64,000 bases of DNA from Clostridia bacterium. Lineage in GTDB: Bacteria > Bacillota > Clostridia > Oscillospirales > Acutalibacteraceae. The position numbers and the translations under genes are program-made. Positions 43,578 through 52,103 of the stretch are shown here, piece after piece. Each line of letters starts with the position of its first letter. Within the stretch, counting starts at the first letter, position 1. The notes under the pieces are model-generated. The model was not told where the DNA came from and made no database searches. It saw nothing but the letters and a program-made list of their open reading frames with translations. The DNA lies in the NCBI GenBank assembly GCA_017481575.1, contig JAFUPA010000007.1, positions 1 to 64,000 of the forward strand, written 5' to 3'.

Positions 43578-44431
43578 TGAAAACCCGTATTATTTCAGCC
43601 TTGTGCTATTGCGTGCCAGTAATAGCAATACTTTTCTTTATGGATACACCCGCTTTGCCGATTTTTATTTCACTTGTCAGCGGTATTGCCGTTTACGAGC
43701 TTAACAATGTGGCAAAAGTAAAATTACCGCTTATGATTGTTTCAATTGCGGTGGGTGCATTCATTCCGTTTAATGTTGAATACAATTTGCTCGATAAAAT
43801 AGGCGTTACACCGCTTACGGCGATGACGTTCTATTTTATCGCAATGCTTATTATGATGATAAAGTGGCACTCGAGTGTCAAGTTTGAACAGGTTGCGATG
43901 TCGCTTATCGCTTCGCTTGCCGTGCCGAACGCACTTGCTTGCTGGATAAGACTTAAGGATTTGCAGTTTGCTTACGACGGCAAATATGCCGAGTCCCACG
44001 CAGTTTACCTCTTACTTTTTGCGGTTTTCTGCTCGTGGTTCTCCGATACCTTTGCTTACTTTGTCGGCGTTTTCCTCGGCAAGCATAAAATGGCACCCGT
44101 CGTCAGCCCCAAGAAAACATGGGAGGGCGCAATCGGCGGCATCGTGCTTACCGCAGGTGTAAACGTTGCACTTTATTTCATCTTCAAAAACCGTTTTTTC
44201 AGCATTCCGTTCACCGATTGGGAATGGTATGCGGTAATTCCGATTTCAATTATTCTTTCAATCGTCAGCATTTTCGGCGACCTTTCCGCTTCGGTTATCA
44301 AGCGTAACTACGGAGTTAAGGACTACGGCTGGATTATCCCCGGTCACGGCGGAATTATGGACAGATTTGACAGCGTAACTTTTGTTTTGCCGACAATGTA
44401 TGCGATTGTCAGCATAATCAATGCGTTTTAA
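43577..44431 (+). CDS. cdsA: Phosphatidate cytidylyltransferase
   Basis: The 284-aa membrane protein has about eight spans and the CDP-alcohol signature near the C-terminus, covering SASVIKRNYGVKDYGWIIPG and then HGGIMDRFDS. It makes CDP-diacylglycerol, the branch point of phospholipid synthesis. One base overlap with uppS implies coupled translation. Confidence 0.95.
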   Translation: MKTRIISALCYCVPVIAILFFMDTPALPIFISLVSGIAVYELNNVAKVKLPLMIVSIAVGAFIPFNVEYNLLDKIGVTPLTAMTFYFIAMLIMMIKWHSSVKFEQVAMSLIASLAVPNALACWIRLKDLQFAYDGKYAESHAVYLLLFAVFCSWFSDTFAYFVGVFLGKHKMAPVVSPKKTWEGAIGGIVLTAGVNVALYFIFKNRFFSIPFTDWEWYAVIPISIILSIVSIFGDLSASVIKRNYGVKDYGWIIPGHGGIMDRFDSVTFVLPTMYAIVSIINAF

Positions 44432-44467
44432 AAATATCATTTAAGGTGATAATATTAGGGTGATAAT

Positions 44468-45613
44468 ATGAGTAAAGCTGTAACCTTGCTCGGCTCAACA
44501 GGCTCAATCGGTACGCAGGCACTTGAGGTTATCGAGATGCAGGGCTACGAGGTTGTTGCACTTACAGCCAGCACAAACACGGACGTTATTGAGGAGCAGA
44601 TAAGAAAATTCAAGCCGAAATTTGCGGCAATGGTTGACGAAAAAGCCGCCGCAGATTTAGCTGTGCGTGTTGCCGACACCTCCACAAAGGTGCTTGTCGG
44701 TATGGACGGAGTGTGCGAGTGTGCATCTCTTGGAGCAGACTATGTCCTCAACAGCATCGTCGGTATGGCAGGTCTCAAGCCAACGGTTGCGGCTATAAAT
44801 GCAGGCAGTGAGATTGCCCTTGCAAATAAGGAAACTCTCGTTGCAGGCGGTCAGCTTGTAATGAATCTTGCAAAAGAAAAGGGCGTCAGCATTCTGCCCG
44901 TTGACAGCGAGCATTCAGCGATTTTTCAGTCACTTCAAGGCTGTGCGGATAAAAAAGAGATTAAAAGACTTATTCTCACGGCATCGGGCGGCCCGTTCTT
45001 CGGCAAAAAGCGTGACGAGCTCATGAACGTAACGGTCAAGGAAGCGCTCAACCACCCAAACTGGAGTATGGGTGCAAAAATCACTATCGACTCCGCTTCA
45101 ATGATGAACAAGGGACTCGAGCTTATCGAGGCTGTATGGCTCTTTGATATGAACCCGAACGACATCGACATTGTTGTTCACCGCCAGAGCGTTATACATT
45201 CACTTGTTGAGTATTGCGACAATTCTGTTATCGCACAGCTCGGCGTACCCGATATGAGAATTCCTATTCAGTATGCTCTCACTTACCCGAACAGAATTCC
45301 GTCACCCGTAAGGCAGCTGTCCTTGACGGAATACGGCACTCTTACATTCTTTGAACCCGACTACGAAACCTTCGGACTTATCAATGTCTGCCGCAAGGCA
45401 ATCGACGACGGCGGACTTTACCCTGCGTGTGCAAATGCGGCAAACGAGGAGGCAAACCTTGCTTTCCGTCAGGGTAAGATTAAATTTCTCGAAATTGAAG
45501 AGCTTGTCCGTTCAGCGGTCGGGGCTTCACAGCGTTTTGATACTTACACTCTTGACAACGTGCTCTCAATGTACGATTGGGCAAGAGATTATGTTAAATC
45601 TAAAATAAGGTGA
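44468..45613 (+). CDS. dxr: 1-deoxy-D-xylulose 5-phosphate reductoisomerase
   Basis: The 381-aa protein has the NADPH loop LLGSTGSIGTQALEV, the NKETLVAGGQLV segment, the metal-site PVDSEHSAIFQSL and the flexible loop NPNWSMG-like HPNWSMGAKITIDSASMMNKG (read in parts). Dxr makes MEP, the first committed intermediate of the non-mevalonate isoprenoid pathway, which ispG here later serves. Its stop overlaps the SD of rseP. Confidence 0.97.
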   Translation: MSKAVTLLGSTGSIGTQALEVIEMQGYEVVALTASTNTDVIEEQIRKFKPKFAAMVDEKAAADLAVRVADTSTKVLVGMDGVCECASLGADYVLNSIVGMAGLKPTVAAINAGSEIALANKETLVAGGQLVMNLAKEKGVSILPVDSEHSAIFQSLQGCADKKEIKRLILTASGGPFFGKKRDELMNVTVKEALNHPNWSMGAKITIDSASMMNKGLELIEAVWLFDMNPNDIDIVVHRQSVIHSLVEYCDNSVIAQLGVPDMRIPIQYALTYPNRIPSPVRQLSLTEYGTLTFFEPDYETFGLINVCRKAIDDGGLYPACANAANEEANLAFRQGKIKFLEIEELVRSAVGASQRFDTYTLDNVLSMYDWARDYVKSKIR

Positions 45614-45621
45614 CAATAGCA

Positions 45622-46665
45622 ATGGCAGAAATTTTTTCGTTTTTAGCAAGCAAGTGGACAATACTTGTTGCAATACTTTTCTTCGGAGTAATCGTAATGT
45701 TTCACGAGCTCGGTCACTTCACTTTTGCAAAGCTTTTCAAGGTAAAGGTCAATGAATTTGCAATCGGTATGGGTCCGAAGCTTTTCGGCAAAAAGAAGGG
45801 TGACACGCAGTATTCTGTCCGTCTTTTTCCGATCGGCGGCTTCGTCAGTATGGAGGGCGAGGACGAGGACAGCGAAGACGAGCGTGCATTTAACAAAAAG
45901 CCCTGCTGGCAGAGGATTGTCATTGTTGTTGCGGGTGCTCTTGTTAACATCTTGCTCGGACTTATTCTTGTTGCGGTTACACTTACGATTTCCGACGGAT
46001 ATGCAGGCACAAATTATATCCACAGCTTCAATGTCGACTCACAGCAGGTTGCCGAATACAACGGACTTAAATCTCAGGATAAGGTGCTGAAAATCGACGG
46101 CAGAAATGTGCTTTATTACACGGACGTGGCTTATCTTTTAAGCAGAACGGACGGCAAAGCGGATATGACAATTGAGCGTGACGGCGAAAAGCTCGAGCTC
46201 ACGGACGTTGAACTCAACCCGTCGCAGGTGATTATCCTCGGTGTTGATAAAACTGTGGGAACTGTGTTTAAAGATACGTTCAAGCAGTCTGCAAGCATCT
46301 GCCGTATGGTATGGCTGAGCCTTTTTGACCTTATAACGGGCAAATATTCTGTCAAGGATGTTTCAGGCCCCGTCGGTGTTGTTGATTTTGTTTCGGATGC
46401 CGCACAGGAATCTGTTAAAATATCTGATTACACGGGACTTCTCACAATGATGGCACTCATCACAATAAACATCGGCATTTTTAACCTTTTACCCGTGCCC
46501 GCACTCGACGGCGGCAGACTTCTTTTCCTTTTTATCGAGCTTATCAGACGCAAGCCGATAAACCAGAAATACGAAGCATGGGTACACGGCATCGGTATGG
46601 TGCTTCTGTTACTGTTTATGGTAGCAATCACGTTTAAAGATATTTATACGTTGTTTATAAAATAA
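45622..46665 (+). CDS. rseP: Site-2 intramembrane metalloprotease RseP/RasP
   Basis: The 347-aa membrane protein has the zinc motif H28-E-L-G-H32 in the first span, one PDZ domain at about 115-200 and the second motif NLLPVPALDGGRL near the C-terminus. RseP/RasP cuts anti-sigma factors and leftover signal peptides in the membrane. I chose the ATG at 45622 (8 nt after AAGGTGA) over a GTG at 45610 that lies within that SD. It fits the conserved cluster between dxr and ispG. Confidence 0.95.
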   Translation: MAEIFSFLASKWTILVAILFFGVIVMFHELGHFTFAKLFKVKVNEFAIGMGPKLFGKKKGDTQYSVRLFPIGGFVSMEGEDEDSEDERAFNKKPCWQRIVIVVAGALVNILLGLILVAVTLTISDGYAGTNYIHSFNVDSQQVAEYNGLKSQDKVLKIDGRNVLYYTDVAYLLSRTDGKADMTIERDGEKLELTDVELNPSQVIILGVDKTVGTVFKDTFKQSASICRMVWLSLFDLITGKYSVKDVSGPVGVVDFVSDAAQESVKISDYTGLLTMMALITINIGIFNLLPVPALDGGRLLFLFIELIRRKPINQKYEAWVHGIGMVLLLLFMVAITFKDIYTLFIK

Positions 46666-46684
46666 CCTTTCAGGAGGTCGGACA

Positions 46685-47734
46685 ATGGAACGCAGAACAA
46701 CTAAAAAAGTTAAGGTCGGCAATATTTATATCGGCGGCGATGCACCCGTCAGCGTGCAGTCAATGCTCAATAAGCCTGCACACGATTTTGAAGCAAGCGT
46801 AAAGCAGGCTGTCGAGCTCGAAAAAGCAGGCTGTCAGGTTATCCGTGGTGCAATTCCCGACATGGATGCAGTCGATCTCATCCCTGCACTTAAAGAGGCT
46901 GTTCAGGCTCCCATTGTAGCCGACATTCATTTTGATTACCGCCTTGCAATTGAGGCTGTTGCCGCAGGTGTTGACAAGGTGCGTATAAATCCCGGCAACA
47001 TCGGCTCGGACGACAGAGTCAAGGCTGTTGTTGATGCTTGCAGACAGAAGAATATTCCTATCCGAATCGGTGTTAATTCAGGCTCGGTTGAAAAGGAAAT
47101 TCTTGCAAAATTCGGCGGCCCTACTCCCGAAGCTATGGCGGCAAGTGCTATGTACCACGCTTCGTTACTCGAAAAGTTTGATTTTGACGATATTGTAATT
47201 TCTATCAAGTCGTCAAATGTTGAAAATATGATTAAGGCTTACGAAACCGTAGCCGAAAAATGCAGTTATCCCTTGCACCTCGGTGTTACCGAGGCAGGCA
47301 CAGCACGTATGGGTCTTATCAAGTCAAGTGCAGGCATCGGCAGTCTTCTTATGCACGGCATCGGTGACACAATCCGTGTTTCTCTCACGGATGACCCCGT
47401 TAATGAGGTCTATGCAGGTCTTGATATTCTAAAGGCACTCGGACTTAAATCCGACAGCGTGCAGATTGTTTCCTGCCCGACTTGCGGCAGAACAAAAATT
47501 GACCTTATCGGCGTTGCAAACGAGGTTGAAAACGCACTTCGTAACTGCACAAAGAAAATCAAGGTTGCTGTTATGGGTTGCGTTGTCAACGGCCCGGGTG
47601 AAGCCCGTGAGGCAGACATCGGCATTGCAGGCGGTGACGGCTGTGCAATGCTCTTCAAAAAGGGCGAAATTTTAAGAAAAATCGACGAAAAAGACATCGT
47701 CAAGGAATTATTGGCAGAAATCGAAAAGCTATAA
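46685..47734 (+). CDS. ispG: 4-hydroxy-3-methylbut-2-enyl diphosphate synthase
   Basis: The 349-aa protein (GcpE) has the TIM barrel with PVSVQSMLNKPAHD, VADIHFDYRLAIEA and VRINPGNIGSDDR, and the C-terminal [4Fe-4S] domain with cysteines in SCPTCGRTKIDL and MGCVVNGPGEAREADIG. It catalyses the penultimate step of the MEP pathway. The SD AGGAGGT is strong. It sits between rseP and polC, as usual in Clostridia. Confidence 0.97.
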   Translation: MERRTTKKVKVGNIYIGGDAPVSVQSMLNKPAHDFEASVKQAVELEKAGCQVIRGAIPDMDAVDLIPALKEAVQAPIVADIHFDYRLAIEAVAAGVDKVRINPGNIGSDDRVKAVVDACRQKNIPIRIGVNSGSVEKEILAKFGGPTPEAMAASAMYHASLLEKFDFDDIVISIKSSNVENMIKAYETVAEKCSYPLHLGVTEAGTARMGLIKSSAGIGSLLMHGIGDTIRVSLTDDPVNEVYAGLDILKALGLKSDSVQIVSCPTCGRTKIDLIGVANEVENALRNCTKKIKVAVMGCVVNGPGEAREADIGIAGGDGCAMLFKKGEILRKIDEKDIVKELLAEIEKL

Positions 47735-47752
47735 TTTGAGTTTTTTGTAGGG

Positions 47753-47774
47753 ACGGGCGTCCCCGACCGTCCGC
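47753..47774. repeat. Short GC-rich palindrome
   Basis: GGACGGGCGTCCCCGACCGTCC forms a GGACGG / CCGTCC hairpin in the otherwise plain 101-bp gap between ispG and polC. It looks like a small dispersed repeat, but only this copy is visible. Confidence 0.4.
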
Positions 47775-47835
47775 TGGTTTTTGAAAATCTACGGACGAAT
47801 AAATTTGTGGCGGTAAATATTTAGGAAGTGACCAA

Positions 47836-50800
47836 GTGAAGGCAGTAAGCTTTTTAAGCCTTTTCGGCAATTATCTTGACAACAGCATATTGGCTTATTT
47901 CGGCAACGCAACTGTCGAAAGCATTGAGGCGACTCTTTCTGACCGTACTGTCAGAATGTTCGTCAGCTTCGGTGCGCCTGTTGACACTTACGTTATAAAG
48001 CAGGCTAAAGAAGAGCTGAAGCGTGTGATGAGCTTGCGTGAGATTCAAATGGATTTCCGCTTCCCGTCCGACAGTCTCGATATGAATTACATCACACTTT
48101 TTGTTAAGGAAATTTACGAGAATTTCCCTGCATCAAAGTCAATTCTTGATGGTGCAGAGTACAGCTTCGATAACGATAAATTAACCATTCGCCTTGCACA
48201 GAACGGCAAGGATACACTTATAAACCTCGGTTGCGAAAAGTTCATCCGTGAAACTCTCGACAACCGTTTTGAACGTCTCGTCCGTGTTGAATTCATAAGC
48301 GGAGTTTCGGCAGAGGATGATATCGAAAAATTAAAGGAATTTCAGCAAAAAGAGAATAAAAAGCTTCTTGATGCACAGCCCAAAAAGGTTGTTGCCAAGC
48401 CGTCGGCAGGTGAGCCTGCACCCAAAAATCCCACGGTGCAGACCTTTGAGGATTTGCCGATTTCACTTTCAAATGCAAAGGCACTCTACGGCACGGTTAT
48501 CAAAACAAAACCGAAGCCGATTGCCGATTGTATGCCCGAGGACGGCGAGGTTACTATCTGGGGCGACATTTTCTCCGTTGATGTGCGTGAGTCCCGTGAC
48601 GGAAAATACAGCATTATCAATTTCAGCCTGACCGACTACACTTCATCTTACATAGTCAAGGTCTTTGGCGAAAAGAAAAAGTGCAGTGACATCGTCGGTT
48701 CTCTCAAAGAGGGTCTTACGGTTATGGTGCGTGGCGCAATCAGTATGGATACATACCAGCACACTTACATCATCACCGCACGTGCAATTACACAAATTGA
48801 AAAAATCGAGGAGAAGGACAAGTCTGACGAAAAAAGAGTTGAGCTTCATCTTCATACAAATATGTCCGCTATGGACGGTATGGCGAGTGCAAAGGACCTT
48901 GTTTCCCGTGCGGCAAAGTGGGGTCACAAGGCAATTGCAATCACCGACCACGGCTGTGTTCAGTCCTTCCCCGAGGCTTGCAACACCGCCGCAAAGCTCG
49001 GCATCAAGGTAATCTACGGTATGGAGGGCTATCTTGTTGATGACGATGCGTTTTATGACAAATACGGCTTCAAAGACGGTGACGAAATCCCCGAAGCGTA
49101 TATGAACGAGGTCAAGGAGGTCAAAGGCACTTACCATATCATTCTTCTTGTCAAAAATACGCAGGGACTTAAAAACCTTTATAAGCTCATTACAGAATCA
49201 AACCTTAAGTTCTTCAAAAAGCGTCCGAGAATTCCCCGCCACAGGCTTATGCAGTTGCGTGAGGGTCTTATCATCGGCAGTGCGTGTGAGGCAGGCGAGC
49301 TTTACCGTGCCATGATGGACGGCAAGTCGGATGAGGAGCTCATCAAGGTTGCTTCGTTCTACGATTACGTCGAGGTACAGCCGACGGGCAACAACTACTT
49401 TATGGTGCGTTCGGACGACGAAAAGTATTCGGACGTCAACTCTACCTACGATTTGCAGAACCACAACCGCCGTCTTATTTCCATTGCAGACAGGCTTAAC
49501 AAGCTCGTTGTTGCAACGGGTGACGTCCACTTTATGAAAAAGGGTGACTCCATTTACCGTGAAATCCTTATGACCACAATGGGCTTTAAGGATGCGGCAG
49601 AGCAGGCACCGCTTTACTTAAGGACAACAGACGATATGCTCGAGGAGTTCAGCTATCTCGGCGAAGAAACTGCACGTGAAATCGTTATTACAAATACAAA
49701 TAAAATTGCTGATATGTGCGAAAGCGGAATGACCCCGTTCCCACGTGGCACCTTCCCGCCCAGCCTTGAGGGTGCTGACGAAGACCTTACAAGAATTTGC
49801 TGGGAGCGTACAAAGCGTGACTACGGCGACCCTGTTCCCGAAAACGTTGCAAAGCGTCTTGAAAAGGAGCTAAAATCAATCATTTCCAACGGCTTCGGTG
49901 TTCTTTACATGATTGCACAGAAGCTTGTGCAGAATTCTGAGGAGCACGGCTATTATGTCGGCTCACGAGGCTCTGTCGGCTCGTCCTTCGTTGCGCACGC
50001 CGCAGGTATTTCAGAGGTTAACCCCTTGTGGCCGCACTATGTTTGCCGAAAGTGTAAGCACAGCGAGTTCTTCGAGGATGGCTCTGTCGGCTCGGGCTTT
50101 GACCTGCCGCCGAAGGATTGCCCACATTGCGGAATACCGATGCACCGTGACGGTCACGATATCCCGTTTGAAACATTCCTTGGATTTAAGGGCGACAAAC
50201 AGCCCGATATCGACCTTAACTTCAGCGGTGAATATCAGTTCTACGCTCACCGCTACACCGAAGAGCTTTTCGGTATTGACCACACCTTTAAGGCAGGTAC
50301 AATCGGCACGGTTGCCGACAAAACTGCATACGGATTTGTTAAAAAATGGGCAGAAATCAAGGGCGTTACAATCAGCAAAGCAGAGGAAGACCGCCTCACA
50401 AAGGGCTGTGTCGGTGTTAAGCGAACAACGGGTCAGCACCCCGGCGGAATGGTTGTTGTGCCTGCCGTTAACGATGCAGAGGACTTCACTCCCATTCAGC
50501 ACCCTGCCGACGATGTCAGCGGAGGTCTTCGCACAACGCACTTCGACTTCCACTCACTTCACGATACAATTCTTAAGCTCGATAACCTCGGTCACGATGT
50601 TCCCACGCTTTACAAGCACCTTGAGGACTCGACAGGTATCAAGGTTTTTGATGCGGATGTCTGCGACCCCGTGCTTTACAAGCTTTTCACAACTCCCGAG
50701 CCTCTCGGTGTTACTGCAGAGGATATCGACTGTGAAACGGGCACTCTTTCTTTGCCCGAGCTTGGCACGCCGTTTGTACGTCAGATGCTTATGGATGCAA

Positions 50801-51651
50801 AACCCAAGAATTTCTCCGATATGCTTCAGATTTCGGGTCTTTCTCACGGTACTGACGTTTGGCTCGGCAACGCACAGGACCTTATTAAAAACGGAACTTG
50901 TACGATTGCAGAGGTTATCGGTACACGAGACAACATTATGGTTTACCTTATGCACAAGGGTCTTGAACCCGATATGGCATTCAAAATTATGGAAATTGTC
51001 CGTAAGGGTAACGCAACAAAACTGCTTACAGAAGAGCATATGCAGGCGATGCGTGACCATAATGTTCCGCAATGGTACATTGACTCGTGTATGAAGATTA
51101 AATATATGTTCCCGAAGGCTCACGCCGCCGCTTACGTTATTGCCGCAATGCGTCTTGCGTGGTACAAGGTTTACCATCCTACCGAATATTATGCAACCTA
51201 TATGTCCGTCCGTGGTGACGACCTTGACACGGTTGCTATAATGAAGGGCAGAGAAGCGGTTAAGGAATGTATGCGACAGATAAAGGCAAAAATGCAGGCT
51301 CACGAGGCAACAGCAAAGGAAGAGGGCGTTTTCACTTCAATGCAGGTTGTTAACGAGATGATGGCACGTGGTGTCGAGTTCCTGCCCGTTGACCTTTACA
51401 AGTCACACGCAACTATTTATAAAATCGAGGACGGTAAAATCCGACTTCCGTTCTCTTCAATGTCAGGTACGGGTGAATCGGCGGCAGTTTCGCTTATGAA
51501 TGCACGTGACGACGGCGAGGGAGAATATATGTCCCGTGAAGACCTGCAACAGCGTGCAGGTATCAGTAAGTCGGTAATGGAAACACTTGCGGCTTGCGGT
51601 GCGCTTGAGGGCTTGCCCGAAAGCACGCAGATGAGTTTCTTTGGCTTTTAG
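47836..51651 (+). CDS. polC: DNA polymerase III PolC lacking the exonuclease domain
   Basis: The 1271-aa protein is PolC-type: N-terminal domain (1-180), OB fold (about 237-320), PHP (from about 333: ELHLHTNMSAMDG, ITDHG, IYGMEGYLVDD), zinc finger CRKCKHSEFF ... CPHCG (737-766), polymerase PDIDLNFSGEYQ (790-801) and GVKRTTGQHPGGMVVVP. In B. subtilis PolC (about 1437 aa) a DEDD exonuclease starting VFDVETTGLS interrupts the PHP domain; here VDD (402-404) runs through a 27-residue linker straight into TYHIILLVKNTQGLKNLYKL. No exonuclease motif remains. The start is GTG 47836 behind AGGA. It follows ispG as in other Clostridia. Confidence 0.95.
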   Translation: MKAVSFLSLFGNYLDNSILAYFGNATVESIEATLSDRTVRMFVSFGAPVDTYVIKQAKEELKRVMSLREIQMDFRFPSDSLDMNYITLFVKEIYENFPASKSILDGAEYSFDNDKLTIRLAQNGKDTLINLGCEKFIRETLDNRFERLVRVEFISGVSAEDDIEKLKEFQQKENKKLLDAQPKKVVAKPSAGEPAPKNPTVQTFEDLPISLSNAKALYGTVIKTKPKPIADCMPEDGEVTIWGDIFSVDVRESRDGKYSIINFSLTDYTSSYIVKVFGEKKKCSDIVGSLKEGLTVMVRGAISMDTYQHTYIITARAITQIEKIEEKDKSDEKRVELHLHTNMSAMDGMASAKDLVSRAAKWGHKAIAITDHGCVQSFPEACNTAAKLGIKVIYGMEGYLVDDDAFYDKYGFKDGDEIPEAYMNEVKEVKGTYHIILLVKNTQGLKNLYKLITESNLKFFKKRPRIPRHRLMQLREGLIIGSACEAGELYRAMMDGKSDEELIKVASFYDYVEVQPTGNNYFMVRSDDEKYSDVNSTYDLQNHNRRLISIADRLNKLVVATGDVHFMKKGDSIYREILMTTMGFKDAAEQAPLYLRTTDDMLEEFSYLGEETAREIVITNTNKIADMCESGMTPFPRGTFPPSLEGADEDLTRICWERTKRDYGDPVPENVAKRLEKELKSIISNGFGVLYMIAQKLVQNSEEHGYYVGSRGSVGSSFVAHAAGISEVNPLWPHYVCRKCKHSEFFEDGSVGSGFDLPPKDCPHCGIPMHRDGHDIPFETFLGFKGDKQPDIDLNFSGEYQFYAHRYTEELFGIDHTFKAGTIGTVADKTAYGFVKKWAEIKGVTISKAEEDRLTKGCVGVKRTTGQHPGGMVVVPAVNDAEDFTPIQHPADDVSGGLRTTHFDFHSLHDTILKLDNLGHDVPTLYKHLEDSTGIKVFDADVCDPVLYKLFTTPEPLGVTAEDIDCETGTLSLPELGTPFVRQMLMDAKPKNFSDMLQISGLSHGTDVWLGNAQDLIKNGTCTIAEVIGTRDNIMVYLMHKGLEPDMAFKIMEIVRKGNATKLLTEEHMQAMRDHNVPQWYIDSCMKIKYMFPKAHAAAYVIAAMRLAWYKVYHPTEYYATYMSVRGDDLDTVAIMKGREAVKECMRQIKAKMQAHEATAKEEGVFTSMQVVNEMMARGVEFLPVDLYKSHATIYKIEDGKIRLPFSSMSGTGESAAVSLMNARDDGEGEYMSREDLQQRAGISKSVMETLAACGALEGLPESTQMSFFGF

Positions 51652-51663
51652 GAGGATGTAAAA

Positions 51664-52098
51664 ATGATTGACTTATCAAAGCTTTGGAAAATGAGAGACA
51701 TTTTACCCGTTATTACGGTGGATAATATGACGGGCAAGGTTATCAAGCACGGCTATATGAACAAGGAAGCCTTTGCTTACACTCTCAAAACTCACCGTGT
51801 CTGGTACTATGACCTTGAAGAAAAAACTGTTGAGATGTTCGGCGAAAAGACGGGCGAAGTGCAGAAGCTTGTGCTTATGAAAGCGGACAACAACTACGAG
51901 TCCTTGCTTATCTACGTTGAGCAGATTGGCTTTGTTCTTCACAAGGATAAGGGCTACAAGACCTGTTATATTCACGAAATTTATGCACGCAGGCACGGCA
52001 GTGTTTCAAAGCGCAGAAAATTCGGCAAGGTTGAGGTTGACGAAAACTTTGACTACTCCAAGGAAGACTACGAGGACGATTACGAATACGAGGATTGA
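51664..52098 (+). CDS. HisI-like (phosphoribosyl-AMP cyclohydrolase fold) protein, metal ligands lost
   Basis: The 144-aa protein aligns with HisI over residues 12-102: ILPVITVDNMTGKVIKHGYM, FAYTLKTHRVWYY, GEKTGEVQKLVLMKAD and SLLIYVEQIG. The HisI metal site DCDGD reads DNNYE (75-79), the Cys of ACH is Leu92 (VLH), and only the last Cys (TCY, Cys101) remains. An acidic tail (EDYEDDYEYED) follows. No other his gene is near; it lies 13 bp after polC and overlaps the M20 gene. A cyclohydrolase role is therefore doubtful, and the true function is unknown. Confidence 0.75.
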   Translation: MIDLSKLWKMRDILPVITVDNMTGKVIKHGYMNKEAFAYTLKTHRVWYYDLEEKTVEMFGEKTGEVQKLVLMKADNNYESLLIYVEQIGFVLHKDKGYKTCYIHEIYARRHGSVSKRRKFGKVEVDENFDYSKEDYEDDYEYED

Positions 52099-52103
52099 TG
52101 GTT

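Noticed and set aside
49913..51094. 393-aa plus-strand open frame inside polC
   Set aside because: It is a shifted-frame shadow of polC with Ser/Arg-rich low-meaning sequence and no SD.
50554..51303. 249-aa minus-strand open frame opposite polC
   Set aside because: Antisense shadow of a clearly coding region.
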